From JBBSEX01 sp038239345 (GTDB lineage Bacteria; Acidobacteriota; Terriglobia; Bryobacterales; Bryobacteraceae): a stretch of DNA of 64,000 nt. The first letter of the stretch is position 1; each line of letters starts with the position of its first letter. The translations under genes and the position numbers were made by a program. Of this stretch, positions 1 to 8,106 are shown in pieces. The stretch spans positions 124,001-188,000 of the forward strand of contig JBBSEX010000004.1 in assembly GCA_038239345.1 (NCBI GenBank). The letters run 5' to 3'. The notes under the pieces were generated by a model. The model saw only the letters and a program-made list of their open reading frames with translations. It was not told the DNA's origin and did not search any database.

Positions 1-814
1 AGGCTCCCAGATAAAGCAGTGTCGCCACACAGCAGACCGTCACCATGTTGGCGTATTCGGCCATGAAGAACGACGCGAACTTCATGCTGCTGTATTCGGT
101 ATGGAAGCCGGCAACCAGTTCATTTTCCGCTTCCGGCAAATCGAATGGCACACGATTGGTCTCGGCGAAAGCGGCGATCAAAAACAAAATGAAAGAGACC
201 ACTTGCGGTGCCGGCAAAGTCAGAATATTCCAGTTCAGAATCGATCCGGCCTGCTTCAGACCGATCTCGCGAAAGCTTAGCGTGTTGACAATCAGCAATG
301 GCGCGGCGATTGCCAGGGCCATTGGTAATTCGTAACTGATCATCTGCGCGGAACTGCGCAGGCCGCCCATTAAGGAGTACTTGTTATTGGAGGCCCAACC
401 GGCCAGAGCCACACCGTACACGCCCATGCCCGAGATGCCGAGCACAAAGAGCACGCCGATGTTAATGTCGGTGAGTTGCATCCACGTCTTGCCCACTCCT
501 GGAACATCGATCTCCGAGCCGAAGGGGATAACCGAAATGGAAATCAAGGCGAAAGTGACGGCCAGAAACGGCGCCAGTATGTAAAAGACTCTATTCACAT
601 GCGAGGGGATCATGTCTTCCTTTGTCAGAAGCTTGATCACATCGGCCAACGGCTGCAGCAAGCCATGCGGACCCACCCGCCGAGGACCCACCCGCAATTG
701 GATATGGGCGATAACCTTACGCTCAATCCACTGCAGATATGCCAGCGTGGTCATCAGAACAAACGCGACCAGACCCGCCTTGATAAGACTCAGAACCAGG
801 AAATTAATTGGCAT
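1..814 (-). CDS. nuoH: NADH-quinone oxidoreductase subunit H, C-terminus beyond the window
   Basis: Membrane subunit of respiratory complex I that forms part of the quinone-binding cavity. The first 271 residues are visible and the C-terminus lies left of the window. The reverse strand reads from ATG at 814 (MPINFLVLSLIKAGLV) through family motifs ERKVIAHIQLRVGPRRVG, WASNNKYSLMGGLRSSAQM and ETNRVPFDLPEAENELV, the last being the conserved acidic loop near the quinone site. Several hydrophobic membrane segments are visible. It begins 17 bases after the nuoG stop and is the last visible gene of the nuo operon. Assignment is firm from the motifs; only completeness is unknown. Confidence 0.95.
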   Translation of the reverse strand, partial: MPINFLVLSLIKAGLVAFVLMTTLAYLQWIERKVIAHIQLRVGPRRVGPHGLLQPLADVIKLLTKEDMIPSHVNRVFYILAPFLAVTFALISISVIPFGSEIDVPGVGKTWMQLTDINIGVLFVLGISGMGVYGVALAGWASNNKYSLMGGLRSSAQMISYELPMALAIAAPLLIVNTLSFREIGLKQAGSILNWNILTLPAPQVVSFILFLIAAFAETNRVPFDLPEAENELVAGFHTEYSSMKFASFFMAEYANMVTVCCVATLLYLGA

Positions 815-831
815 TCAAATTAGAACAGCGC

Positions 832-2913
832 TTACGATTTGTACAACGCGCCCGGTGCTTCCATCACGGAAGCTAGCATTTTCGAGTAGCGTCCCAACGA
901 TCCGGAGGTGAAAAGCGTGTCGCCCGCGGATTGAATCAAATCCGGGCGAACCTCAACCGGCACACGACCGTTGACAGGACTCGTTTGCGCCGCTCCCCCA
1001 GTTGCGATTACTGGCAAAGGTACATTATAACCACGGACGGTCTCGCGGATCTCCGCAAACATCTTCTCGTTGGTCCAAATTCCGACGTTGATGCCCATTT
1101 CCTTGGCGATTAAGCCGAAAATCTCCAGATCGGGCTTCGTCCCCATGATCTTTACGGCTTGCTTCAGGCGCTGCACCTCTCCGCAAACATTCGTCACCGT
1201 GCCATTTTTCTCGTAACCCGATGCCGACGGCAGCACCAGACTAGCCTGGCGCGCGGTCTCCGTCATGAAGAGATCCTGCACCACAACGAACGCTTCCGGG
1301 GACGCGAGTTTTTGCAGCTCCAACGGATTCGAACCCACCACCCAAAGCACGTCCAGGTCGCTTGCCTCGATCATCTGCTGTTTGGTCAAACCAGCGCTCG
1401 GCGCGGCATGATAACCCGGCACCAACTCCGGCGTCAGACCCATGTCGATGGCGCCTCGGGAATTCGAATAGTCCATCAGACAGATGTACTTTACGGGAAT
1501 GCCCAGCGAATCGGCGAATTCGACCAACTTGCGAACGGCCTCGCCCTTCACGGAATCGCCGTAGAGGATGACCAGATCGCCGCCCTTTTTCAGGGAATCG
1601 CGCAGACCCTCCAGAGCGTCGATCTCCTTACCAATTTCGCTGCGGACGCTGTGCACCGCATATTTGTCTTCGCGTACCGGGCCGGGAGTCACGGCGTACA
1701 CGTTCGTCTGATGATGACGATATCCGGCGCGAATCTGGAATGAAAGAAGAGGATGTTGTTGCGCCAGATCGCTACCGATGACTAAAACCGATTTCGCGGC
1801 GTATAGGTCCGTCGTAGTCGCGAGAGCATTCGTCTTACCGCTGATCGCGTCCAGAAGCGTGATCAGATCGCCGGTCCGGTGATGATCGATATTGTTCGTC
1901 CCTAAGCCTTCCCGGACGAACTTCTGTAGATAATAATTTTCTTCATTCGTCGTATGGTTCGATCCGATCACGCCGAATTTACCGCCGCGCGATTTTACCG
2001 CGGTGAACTTCTCTGCGATCAGGGCCAGAGCCTTTGACCAGGCGATCGACTCGTACTTATCACCCACGCGCAGCATCGGCGATTGCAAGCGCTCCGGATG
2101 CTCTACGAAATCGAAGGCATAGCGTCCTTTGATACAGAGAAACTCGCCGTTGATGCCTGAGCGGTCGCGATTATTGCCGCGAATAATCTTGTCGTTGCGA
2201 ACGCCCAACGTCGTCTTGCAACCGTTTGAGCAGTGCGTACAAATCGTGCCGATGTGCTGCATTTCCCAGGGCCGGGTCTGATAGCGATATGTGCCGCTAG
2301 TCAGCGCGCCGACGGGACAGATGTCAATACAGGCACCGCACTCATCGCATTCCAGATGATCGTTAAAGTTTGGCGCGATCTCGGCAATGGCGCCGCGATT
2401 GACGATGCCCAACGCGCCTACGCCCATCCCTTCATTGCAAACCCGGACGCAGCGGTAGCAAAGAATGCAGCGTGGCGAATCGAAGTAAACTACCGGCGAC
2501 CATTGCTTCTCCGGCACGTGCAGCTTTACTTCGGAAAAGCGGCTTTCTCCAGCGCCATAACGGAACACCATGTCCTGCAATTCGCACTCGCCGCCCTTAT
2601 CGCACACCGGGCAATCGAGCGGATGATTTGTCAGCAGCATTTCCAGCGTACCCTTGCGGGCCTGCTTCACCTGGGCCGACTCGGTATGAACCACCATGCC
2701 CTCAGCCACCGGTAGAGTACAACCAACTTGGAGCTTCGGCGTTTTCTCCACTTCCACCAGACACATGCGGCAGGCCGCCTGCAGGGTATAGCCTTCGTAA
2801 TAACAGAATGCCGGGATTTCCAATCCGGCGCTACGGGCAGCTTCTATCAGAAGCGTACCTTTGGCGGCCTGAATCGTTTTTCCGTCGATCGTGAGTGTAA
2901 CCAAATCAGCCAT
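832..2913 (-). CDS. nuoG: NADH-quinone oxidoreductase subunit G (iron-sulfur subunit)
   Basis: Peripheral-arm subunit of complex I that passes electrons from the NuoF/NuoE end towards the quinone. The protein is 693 aa, shorter than the roughly 900 aa E. coli protein. The N-terminal ferredoxin domain shows C37, C48, C51 and C65 for a [2Fe-2S] centre, followed by H97, C101, C104 and C110 (HPLDCPVCDKGGEC). Two ferredoxin-type clusters follow at C149/152/155/159 and C189/192/195/199, then C225-x2-C228-x3-C232 at the start of the molybdopterin-oxidoreductase-like domain. The C-terminal third is that inactive domain. ATG at 2913 lies nine bases after the nuoF stop, so the genes are co-transcribed. 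Confidence 0.95.
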   Translation of the reverse strand: MADLVTLTIDGKTIQAAKGTLLIEAARSAGLEIPAFCYYEGYTLQAACRMCLVEVEKTPKLQVGCTLPVAEGMVVHTESAQVKQARKGTLEMLLTNHPLDCPVCDKGGECELQDMVFRYGAGESRFSEVKLHVPEKQWSPVVYFDSPRCILCYRCVRVCNEGMGVGALGIVNRGAIAEIAPNFNDHLECDECGACIDICPVGALTSGTYRYQTRPWEMQHIGTICTHCSNGCKTTLGVRNDKIIRGNNRDRSGINGEFLCIKGRYAFDFVEHPERLQSPMLRVGDKYESIAWSKALALIAEKFTAVKSRGGKFGVIGSNHTTNEENYYLQKFVREGLGTNNIDHHRTGDLITLLDAISGKTNALATTTDLYAAKSVLVIGSDLAQQHPLLSFQIRAGYRHHQTNVYAVTPGPVREDKYAVHSVRSEIGKEIDALEGLRDSLKKGGDLVILYGDSVKGEAVRKLVEFADSLGIPVKYICLMDYSNSRGAIDMGLTPELVPGYHAAPSAGLTKQQMIEASDLDVLWVVGSNPLELQKLASPEAFVVVQDLFMTETARQASLVLPSASGYEKNGTVTNVCGEVQRLKQAVKIMGTKPDLEIFGLIAKEMGINVGIWTNEKMFAEIRETVRGYNVPLPVIATGGAAQTSPVNGRVPVEVRPDLIQSAGDTLFTSGSLGRYSKMLASVMEAPGALYKS

Positions 2914-2922
2914 TATTTTGCG

Positions 2923-4227
2923 TTATCCCTGTCCAACCATGACGAGTTCGCTCGCTTTGGGCAGCTTCGCTTCAAACTCGTGGCGAAACTTCTCAATGAT
3001 GGAAATCGTCGGCATGGCCGCTGCGTCGCCCAGTGCGCAGAAGGTCCGGCCCAGCATGTTTTTCGACAGCTCGCCAATCATGTCGATGTCGCGCGCATTG
3101 CCCCGTCCGTCGTCGAAGCGCTGCAAAATCTTGCGCAGCCAGGTGGTACCTTCCCGGCAAGGGATGCACCAACCACAGCTTTCATGGGCATAGAAACGCA
3201 TAATGCGCAACGTGAAGCGAACCATGTCCGTGGTTTCGTCCAGCACCACCATGCCCCCCGACCCGAGCATGCTTCCAATCTTAGCGATCGAATCGTAGTC
3301 CATCGCAACATCGCACTCATCGGCTCTAAGAACCGGACAAGATGAGCCGCCAGGCACTACGGCCTTCAGTTTGCGGCCATTGGGAATGCCGCCGGCAACC
3401 TCATTGATCGCCTTCAGCATCGGATAGCCCAGCGGAAGCTCATACACTCCCGGCTTGTTCACATGGCCCGAGATGCACACCAGTCGCGTCCCGCCATTCT
3501 TCGCCGTACCCAGGTCGGCGAAAGCTTTGCCGCCATCGCGAATGATTGGCGGAACCGCGCTAAACGTCTCCACGTTATTCAACAACGTCGGCGATTGCCA
3601 GGCGCCGGAGACGGCGGGAAAAGGCGGCTTCATCCGCGGAATGCCGCGCTTACCTTCAATGGAATCGAGCAGCGCCGTCTCTTCTCCGCACTCATAGGCG
3701 CCCGCGCCGGTGTGCGTGTAGACGTCGAAATCAAATCCGCTGCCGAGAATATTCTTCCCCAGATAGCCGCGCGAGTAAGCTTCGGCGATCGCTTTATCCA
3801 CCATCCCAATTAAATAGCGATACTCGCCGCGGATATAAATGTAAGCTTTGTGCGAATCCACCGCCAGGCCAGCGATCATCATGCCCTCAATCATCTGCAA
3901 GGGATCGTATTCCATCAACAGGCGATCTTTACATGTGCCGGGCTCGCTCTCATCGGCATTCACAATGATGTATTTCGGCTTAGGGGAGATACGCGGAACA
4001 AAGCTCCACTTCATTCCCGTTGAGAAGCCCGCGCCGCCACGCCCGCGCAACGCCGAGACTTTCATCTCTTCAATAATCGCTTCGGGCGTCATACCCAAAG
4101 CCTTCTTGAACGCCACAAAACCGTCGGTGGCCAGAAACGTATCCATCGACGCCGAATTCTCCAGACCAAAGCGCTTCGTCAGAACGCGGGTTTCAAGCGG
4201 GCTCGGTTCGTTGTAGAGTGCCGTCAT
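2923..4227 (-). CDS. nuoF: NADH-quinone oxidoreductase subunit F (NADH/FMN-binding)
   Basis: NADH-oxidising subunit of complex I, carrying FMN and one [4Fe-4S] cluster. The 434 aa protein has GRGGAGFSTGMKW at about 62-74 (NADH/FMN site), NADESEPGTCKDR, GAYECGEETALL, and the cluster ligands C351, C354, C357 (ESCGWCIPC) and C397. The open frame runs back to 4338, but ATG at 4227 is preferred. It overlaps the nuoE stop in an ATGA junction (4224-4227), and the extra upstream residues would be encoded entirely inside nuoE. Translational coupling to nuoE fits, since the two proteins form one module. Confidence 0.95.
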   Translation of the reverse strand: MTALYNEPSPLETRVLTKRFGLENSASMDTFLATDGFVAFKKALGMTPEAIIEEMKVSALRGRGGAGFSTGMKWSFVPRISPKPKYIIVNADESEPGTCKDRLLMEYDPLQMIEGMMIAGLAVDSHKAYIYIRGEYRYLIGMVDKAIAEAYSRGYLGKNILGSGFDFDVYTHTGAGAYECGEETALLDSIEGKRGIPRMKPPFPAVSGAWQSPTLLNNVETFSAVPPIIRDGGKAFADLGTAKNGGTRLVCISGHVNKPGVYELPLGYPMLKAINEVAGGIPNGRKLKAVVPGGSSCPVLRADECDVAMDYDSIAKIGSMLGSGGMVVLDETTDMVRFTLRIMRFYAHESCGWCIPCREGTTWLRKILQRFDDGRGNARDIDMIGELSKNMLGRTFCALGDAAAMPTISIIEKFRHEFEAKLPKASELVMVGQG

Positions 4228-4706
4228 TGCCTTTTCTTCAAATCGCCAATCAATTGCGTCAACTTCTCCGGGGTGACGTTGTGATGGAAATCGTAATTGA
4301 TCTCCACCGCCGGGGCCCACGAGCAGGCGCCTATGCACTCTACTTCTTCCAGAGAGAACTGCCCGTCGGCCGTCACTTCCTTATGCCCGATGCCCAGCGT
4401 CTTTTTGGCATGCTCATATAGTTCTTCGCCGCCCACCAGCAGGCAGCTGATGTTGGTGCAAACCTGCACATGATACTTTCCCATCGGCTTCCGATGGAGC
4501 ATCGAGTAATAGCCGACAACCTCTTCCACCTGCAGCTGGGTGACGCCGCAACGCCTGGCGACTTCGGCCACGAGCTCCGGCGTAACCGCACCCAACTCAT
4601 CCTGGCCATACATCAACATCGGAACCACAGCCGAGCGTTGCCGTCCGGCCGGATAAATGGTCAGCAATTTTTCGAACCTTGCTTCCAATTCAGGTGAAAA
4701 AATCAT
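4224..4706 (-). CDS. nuoE: NADH-quinone oxidoreductase subunit E
   Basis: Thioredoxin-like [2Fe-2S] subunit of the complex I NADH dehydrogenase module. The 160 aa length is normal for the family. The four cluster ligands are visible as C83, C88 (CTNISC), C124 and C128 (CIGAC), after an N-terminal helical region that interacts with NuoF. ATG at 4706 shares its A with the nuoD stop (TAATG), and the gene ends in an ATGA overlap with nuoF, so translation of nuoD, nuoE and nuoF is probably coupled. Confidence 0.94.
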   Translation of the reverse strand: MIFSPELEARFEKLLTIYPAGRQRSAVVPMLMYGQDELGAVTPELVAEVARRCGVTQLQVEEVVGYYSMLHRKPMGKYHVQVCTNISCLLVGGEELYEHAKKTLGIGHKEVTADGQFSLEEVECIGACSWAPAVEINYDFHHNVTPEKLTQLIGDLKKRQ

Positions 4707-5944
4707 TACCGGTCTACGTCTCCTAACACAAAGTCCATGCTCCCCATGGCCGCAATGCTATCGGCGATCAGGCGATTTTCGAGCAGCGTTCCCAACGACT
4801 GTAGATTGCCGAAACTCGGCGTGCGCATGTAAACCCGGTAAGGCTTGGCCGTGCCGTCGCTTACAACGTAGTAGGCGATTTCGCCGCGTGGAGACTCGAC
4901 GGCCTGATATACCTCGCCAGCGGGTACCCGAAAGCCCTCGGTGACTATCTTAAAATGATAGATCAGCGCTTCCATCTGCGTCTTCATCTTTTCCCGGTCG
5001 GGCAATACGACGTGTGGCGCATCGGCCTGCCAAGGTCCGCCAGGCATGCCTTCCAGAGCCTGGTTGATGATTCGCGCGCTCTGTCGCATTTCGCCCAGCC
5101 GCACGCGATATCGGGCGTACACATCGTTCTCAGTCCGCAGCGGCACTTCGAAATCGAACTTTTCGTAACTGGAGTAAGGCTCCGATTTGCGGACATCCAG
5201 ATTCACGCCGGCGGCGCGGATCATCGGCCCGGTGACGCCCAGATCGAGCATATCTTCGATTGAGATAAACCCTACACCCTTCGTCCGGCTCATCCAGATT
5301 GGGTTTGAATCGAGCAATTCCTCGTATTGATCGACATTGCCTGGGAAAGCGGTGACGAACTTGCCCACCACTTTCTGCCAGCCGCGCGGCGGTTCAAGCG
5401 CCAGCCCACCGACTCGGATGTAGCTGGTCATCATGCGCTGCCCGGAGAACATTTCCAGAATGCGCAGGATGTCTTCCCGCTCGCGGAAACAGTAGAAGAA
5501 GACGCTCATCGCCCCGATGTCGAGAGCATGCGTACCAAGCCACACCAGATGGCTGTTCAAGCGCGACAACTCGGCCATCATCACGCGCATCCACTGCGCT
5601 TGCGGGGGAATCTCGATCTCCAGCAACTTCTCGACAGCCAGCGCGTATACGAGATTGTTCGCCAGATTGGAAAGATAATCCACGCGATCGGTAAGCGTCA
5701 CCACCTGCTGATAGGTCTTTACTTCACATTCCTTTTCGATGCCCGTGTGGAGGAAGCCGATATCGGGGACGGCGCTGATAATCCGCTCCCCTTCCAGTTC
5801 CAGTACAACGCGCAATACACCATGTGTGGACGGATGCTGCGGACCCATATTGAGGGTCATCCGGCGCGGTGCGGATGGCGACTCAGGGACCTCTTGTTGC
5901 GCGGCCACCGTGTCTGTGTGTGTTTCCAGAACTTTCATGCTCAT
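4706..5944 (-). CDS. nuoD: NADH-quinone oxidoreductase subunit D
   Basis: 49-kDa-type subunit of complex I that builds the quinone-reduction site together with NuoB. The 412 aa protein has the diagnostic LNMGPQHPSTHGVLR stretch at about residues 31-45, HTGIEKECE, LVWLGTHALDIGAMS, and the C-terminal VLGDVDR ending typical of the family. A second in-frame ATG two codons in (5938) is possible, but 5944 gives the whole frame. It follows nuoC by 20 bases. Its usual partner gene nuoB is not found in this operon. Confidence 0.95.
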   Translation of the reverse strand: MSMKVLETHTDTVAAQQEVPESPSAPRRMTLNMGPQHPSTHGVLRVVLELEGERIISAVPDIGFLHTGIEKECEVKTYQQVVTLTDRVDYLSNLANNLVYALAVEKLLEIEIPPQAQWMRVMMAELSRLNSHLVWLGTHALDIGAMSVFFYCFREREDILRILEMFSGQRMMTSYIRVGGLALEPPRGWQKVVGKFVTAFPGNVDQYEELLDSNPIWMSRTKGVGFISIEDMLDLGVTGPMIRAAGVNLDVRKSEPYSSYEKFDFEVPLRTENDVYARYRVRLGEMRQSARIINQALEGMPGGPWQADAPHVVLPDREKMKTQMEALIYHFKIVTEGFRVPAGEVYQAVESPRGEIAYYVVSDGTAKPYRVYMRTPSFGNLQSLGTLLENRLIADSIAAMGSMDFVLGDVDR

Positions 5945-5964
5945 GATCGTTTACTCAAATCCGC

Positions 5965-6453
5965 CTACTCAGTGGGGTAACTATATTTGTGGCCGTGGAC
6001 GGGATAATCCTTGCGCAGCGGGTGCCCTTCCCAATCTTCAGGCATCAGGATCCGGGTCAAATGCGGATGATTGCGGAACGTGACGCCGAACATATCGAAC
6101 ACTTCGCGTTCATACCAGTTGGCTCCGCGCCAGACGCCGCATACCGAATCGATCTCGGGCTTCTCGCCGCCAACACGGCACTTTAACCGGATACGCTCAC
6201 TGCGTTCGATGGAGTGCAGCAGGTAAACCACCTCAAAGCGAGGCTCGGCCGGAAACCAATCGACCGCGGTTATTCCGCTGAGGCGGATAAACTTACGCTC
6301 GTGCTTCAAGTAACCGCAAACGGCGGCGACTTGCGGCGGATCGATGACCAACGTCAACTGCTTCCTGTCGTCATGGCCACCGGTGATAGCGCCGGAGAAT
6401 TGTGCGTCGAGAACCGCCGCGGTCTCGTACTGCTTCAGATTTTCAGCGAGCAT
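5965..6453 (-). CDS. nuoC: NADH-quinone oxidoreductase subunit C
   Basis: 30-kDa subunit of the complex I peripheral arm, needed for assembly of the quinone module. The 162 aa protein carries the family signature in its second half (ERIRLKC, WYEREVFDMFGVTF, HPLRKDYP). ATG at 6453 lies ten bases beyond the nuoA stop. In the textbook order nuoB sits exactly in this position, yet there is no room for it here. It is a separate gene, not fused to nuoD. Confidence 0.93.
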   Translation of the reverse strand: MLAENLKQYETAAVLDAQFSGAITGGHDDRKQLTLVIDPPQVAAVCGYLKHERKFIRLSGITAVDWFPAEPRFEVVYLLHSIERSERIRLKCRVGGEKPEIDSVCGVWRGANWYEREVFDMFGVTFRNHPHLTRILMPEDWEGHPLRKDYPVHGHKYSYPTE

Positions 6454-6463
6454 AAAATTCGAC

Positions 6464-6847
6464 TTATTTCCGATCTTCGAGCGACCAATCGAGAACGCCC
6501 TTCTTCCAGATGTAGAAAAAACCCGCGAAGACTAAAACGATGAACAAAAGCATCTCGAAAAAAGCGAACATCTTCAGTTCTCGAAAGACGACGGCCCACG
6601 GATAGAGGAAAACCGCTTCGATATCGAACAGGATGAAAATCATCCCGACCAGATAGAATTTTACGCTGACGCGTTCCTGGGCGCTACCGGTAGGGGCAAT
6701 CCCGCACTCGTAAGGCGTGTCTTTTTGGGGACTCTTGGCGCGTTTGCCGAGTAGCGCGGAGCCACCGATAAGGCCGGCGGCAAGCCCCAGGGCGATCAAA
6801 ACCTGCACCAGAACGGGGAAGTATGTCTCTGAGTATGTGGGCGTCAA
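6464..6847 (-). CDS. nuoA: NADH-quinone oxidoreductase subunit A
   Basis: Small membrane subunit of complex I. The 127 aa protein has three hydrophobic segments (about 10-30, 65-85 and 95-115) and the conserved loop DTPYECGIAPTGSAQERVSV and FDIEAVFLYPW, whose acidic residues are family hallmarks. The start codon is TTG at 6847, with no nearby ATG, preceded by an AAAAGG Shine-Dalgarno-like sequence about eight bases upstream. It is the first gene of the operon and lies directly downstream of a good sigma-70 promoter at 6867-6896. Confidence 0.93.
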   Translation of the reverse strand: MTPTYSETYFPVLVQVLIALGLAAGLIGGSALLGKRAKSPQKDTPYECGIAPTGSAQERVSVKFYLVGMIFILFDIEAVFLYPWAVVFRELKMFAFFEMLLFIVLVFAGFFYIWKKGVLDWSLEDRK

Positions 6848-6874
6848 TTGAAAAGCCTTTTCTTTGACTATAAT
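6848..6874 (+). promoter_or_regulatory. Possible promoter of thiS
   Basis: A perfect TATAAT (6869-6874) lies 30 bases before the thiS start. TTGAAA (6848-6853) is 15 bases upstream of it, a slightly short spacer. The -10 overlaps that of the divergent nuo promoter. Confidence 0.4.
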
Positions 6875-6896
6875 GAGGCTTGTAACGGGGTGTCAA
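6867..6896 (-). promoter_or_regulatory. Promoter of the nuo operon
   Basis: On the minus strand TTGACA (6896-6891) is followed after 18 bases by TATAGT (6872-6867), some 20 bases before the nuoA TTG start. This is a near-consensus housekeeping promoter. Its -10 overlaps the -10 of the opposing thiS promoter, so the two may compete. Confidence 0.6.
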
Positions 6897-6904
6897 ACCA
6901 CAAG

Positions 6905-7108
6905 ATGATGACGATTGTCGTAAACGGCGAACAGCGGACCGTACAGGATTGCGCTAATCTATTGGAACTATTGGCTGCCTTGGGAATCGAAGCGGATCGA
7001 GTGGCGGTGGAATTGAATCGCCAGATCGTCCGGAAAACTGCCTGGACGATAACGCCGGTAGCCTCCGGGGCTAACTTGGAGATCGTGCAATTCGTCGGCG
7101 GCGGCTGA
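6905..7108 (+). CDS. thiS: Thiamine biosynthesis sulfur carrier protein ThiS
   Basis: Ubiquitin-fold sulfur carrier for thiazole formation in thiamine synthesis. The C-terminal glycine is adenylated by a ThiF-type enzyme and converted to a thiocarboxylate. The 67 aa product starts MMTIVVNGEQ, contains the typical VAVELNRQIVRKTAW core, and ends in GGG. Either ATG of a tandem pair (6905 or 6908) could be used. The frame is open back to 6848, but that region is promoter DNA. No thiG, thiF or other thiamine gene is adjacent. The neighbours are the divergent nuo operon and the convergent IclR gene. An alternative role as a generic sulfur carrier cannot be excluded. Confidence 0.85.
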   Translation: MMTIVVNGEQRTVQDCANLLELLAALGIEADRVAVELNRQIVRKTAWTITPVASGANLEIVQFVGGG

Positions 7109-7135
7109 CGGGAAATCCGCCAACCGCGGCGGCGA

Positions 7136-7957
7136 TTATCCTTCGAACAGTTGATCCTGAATGGTCTTCGCGGTGTTGCGGACGGCGGCGATAATCTCTT
7201 TTTTCTGCTCGGGACCTTTGAACCGCATTTGCGGCATGGATAAGCTGACGGCGCCGGCCGCCGTTCCGTTCGGGCGCATCACCGGGGCGGCGAAACAGCA
7301 ACCGCCGAGCGTACTCTCTTGCCAATCCTCAGCGTGCCCTAGCTTCTGAATCTTGGCAAATTCCTGGCGGAGGGCGATTTCGTCGGCAATGGTGTGCGCG
7401 GTTAACGGAAGCGTACCGTACGTCTTCAGCAGACGGTCGCGAGTGTCCGTCGATTGGAACGAGGTGATGGCCTTACCAAGCGAACTCGCGTGGGGTGGCA
7501 AAATTCGGCCGACGGTATTGCCCATGCGGATCAATTGCGGACTCTCCACAATGGCCACCACTTCAATCCGGTTGTCGAAAATCGCCGCCATGCTCACGGT
7601 TTCCCGATATTCCATGCCCAATCGCTCCAGCGGCGCCGCCCCGATCTGGATCATATAATTAACCAGCCGGGCGGGCGCCTGGGGCTGTCGCGGGCCTGCC
7701 AAAAGATAGCGGCTATCGGGGGTTTTCGAAATATAACCTAATGTTTCCAGAGTGTATAAAATACGGAAGGTGGATGCTTTCGTCAGTTCCAGTTTGGCCG
7801 TCAAATCGGCGAGGGTCAATGCCTCGGTGGTCTCCGACAATCGATCCAGGGCCTGTAGCGCTTTCCCTACTGCGCGGGAGAAATAGGGGTCGGCTTTATC
7901 CGATACCGGTAAAGCTGGGGCGTGTCGTTCCTGGCGCGCGCGCTGTGTTTTTACCAT
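7136..7957 (-). CDS. IclR-family transcriptional regulator
   Basis: Probable sugar-responsive repressor or activator, 273 aa. An extended N-terminal arm is followed by a winged helix-turn-helix at about residues 30-90 (LTLADLTAKLELTKASTFR, then LYTLETLGYI) and a C-terminal IclR effector domain (GRILPPHASSLGKAITSF, AGAVSLSMPQ). It is transcribed divergently from the carbohydrate locus starting at 8107, across a 149-base gap that holds two similar TTTTCG/GAAA dyads. The arrangement suggests it controls that locus and itself. The effector is unknown. Confidence 0.92.
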   Translation of the reverse strand: MVKTQRARQERHAPALPVSDKADPYFSRAVGKALQALDRLSETTEALTLADLTAKLELTKASTFRILYTLETLGYISKTPDSRYLLAGPRQPQAPARLVNYMIQIGAAPLERLGMEYRETVSMAAIFDNRIEVVAIVESPQLIRMGNTVGRILPPHASSLGKAITSFQSTDTRDRLLKTYGTLPLTAHTIADEIALRQEFAKIQKLGHAEDWQESTLGGCCFAAPVMRPNGTAAGAVSLSMPQMRFKGPEQKKEIIAAVRNTAKTIQDQLFEG

Positions 7958-7968
7958 TTTCGTGAAAA
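7957..7968. promoter_or_regulatory. Candidate operator dyad at the IclR start
   Basis: TTTTC-GT-GAAAA overlaps the start codon of the IclR gene. A related dyad lies at 8077-8088. Autoregulation is an inference only. Confidence 0.3.
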
Positions 7969-8072
7969 ACGGATTTTATACTTGGAAATCAAACCCGAGA
8001 CCATATGTTAGCCGATTCGGCGCGGCCATTGCAGCGTAGTTCCACTAAGCGCCAACTTCTCCGTAGCCTGAC

Positions 8073-8100
8073 TTGCGTTTTTCGAAACGGTGAATATAAT
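8073..8100 (+). promoter_or_regulatory. Promoter of the carbohydrate locus with internal dyad
   Basis: TTGCGT (8073-8078), a 16-base spacer, and a perfect TATAAT (8095-8100) lie directly before the ATG at 8107. The spacer holds the dyad GTTTTTCGAAAC (8077-8088), which resembles the one at the IclR start. Binding there would block RNA polymerase, so repression by the neighbouring IclR protein is plausible. Confidence 0.45.
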
Positions 8101-8106
8101 ATTGAA

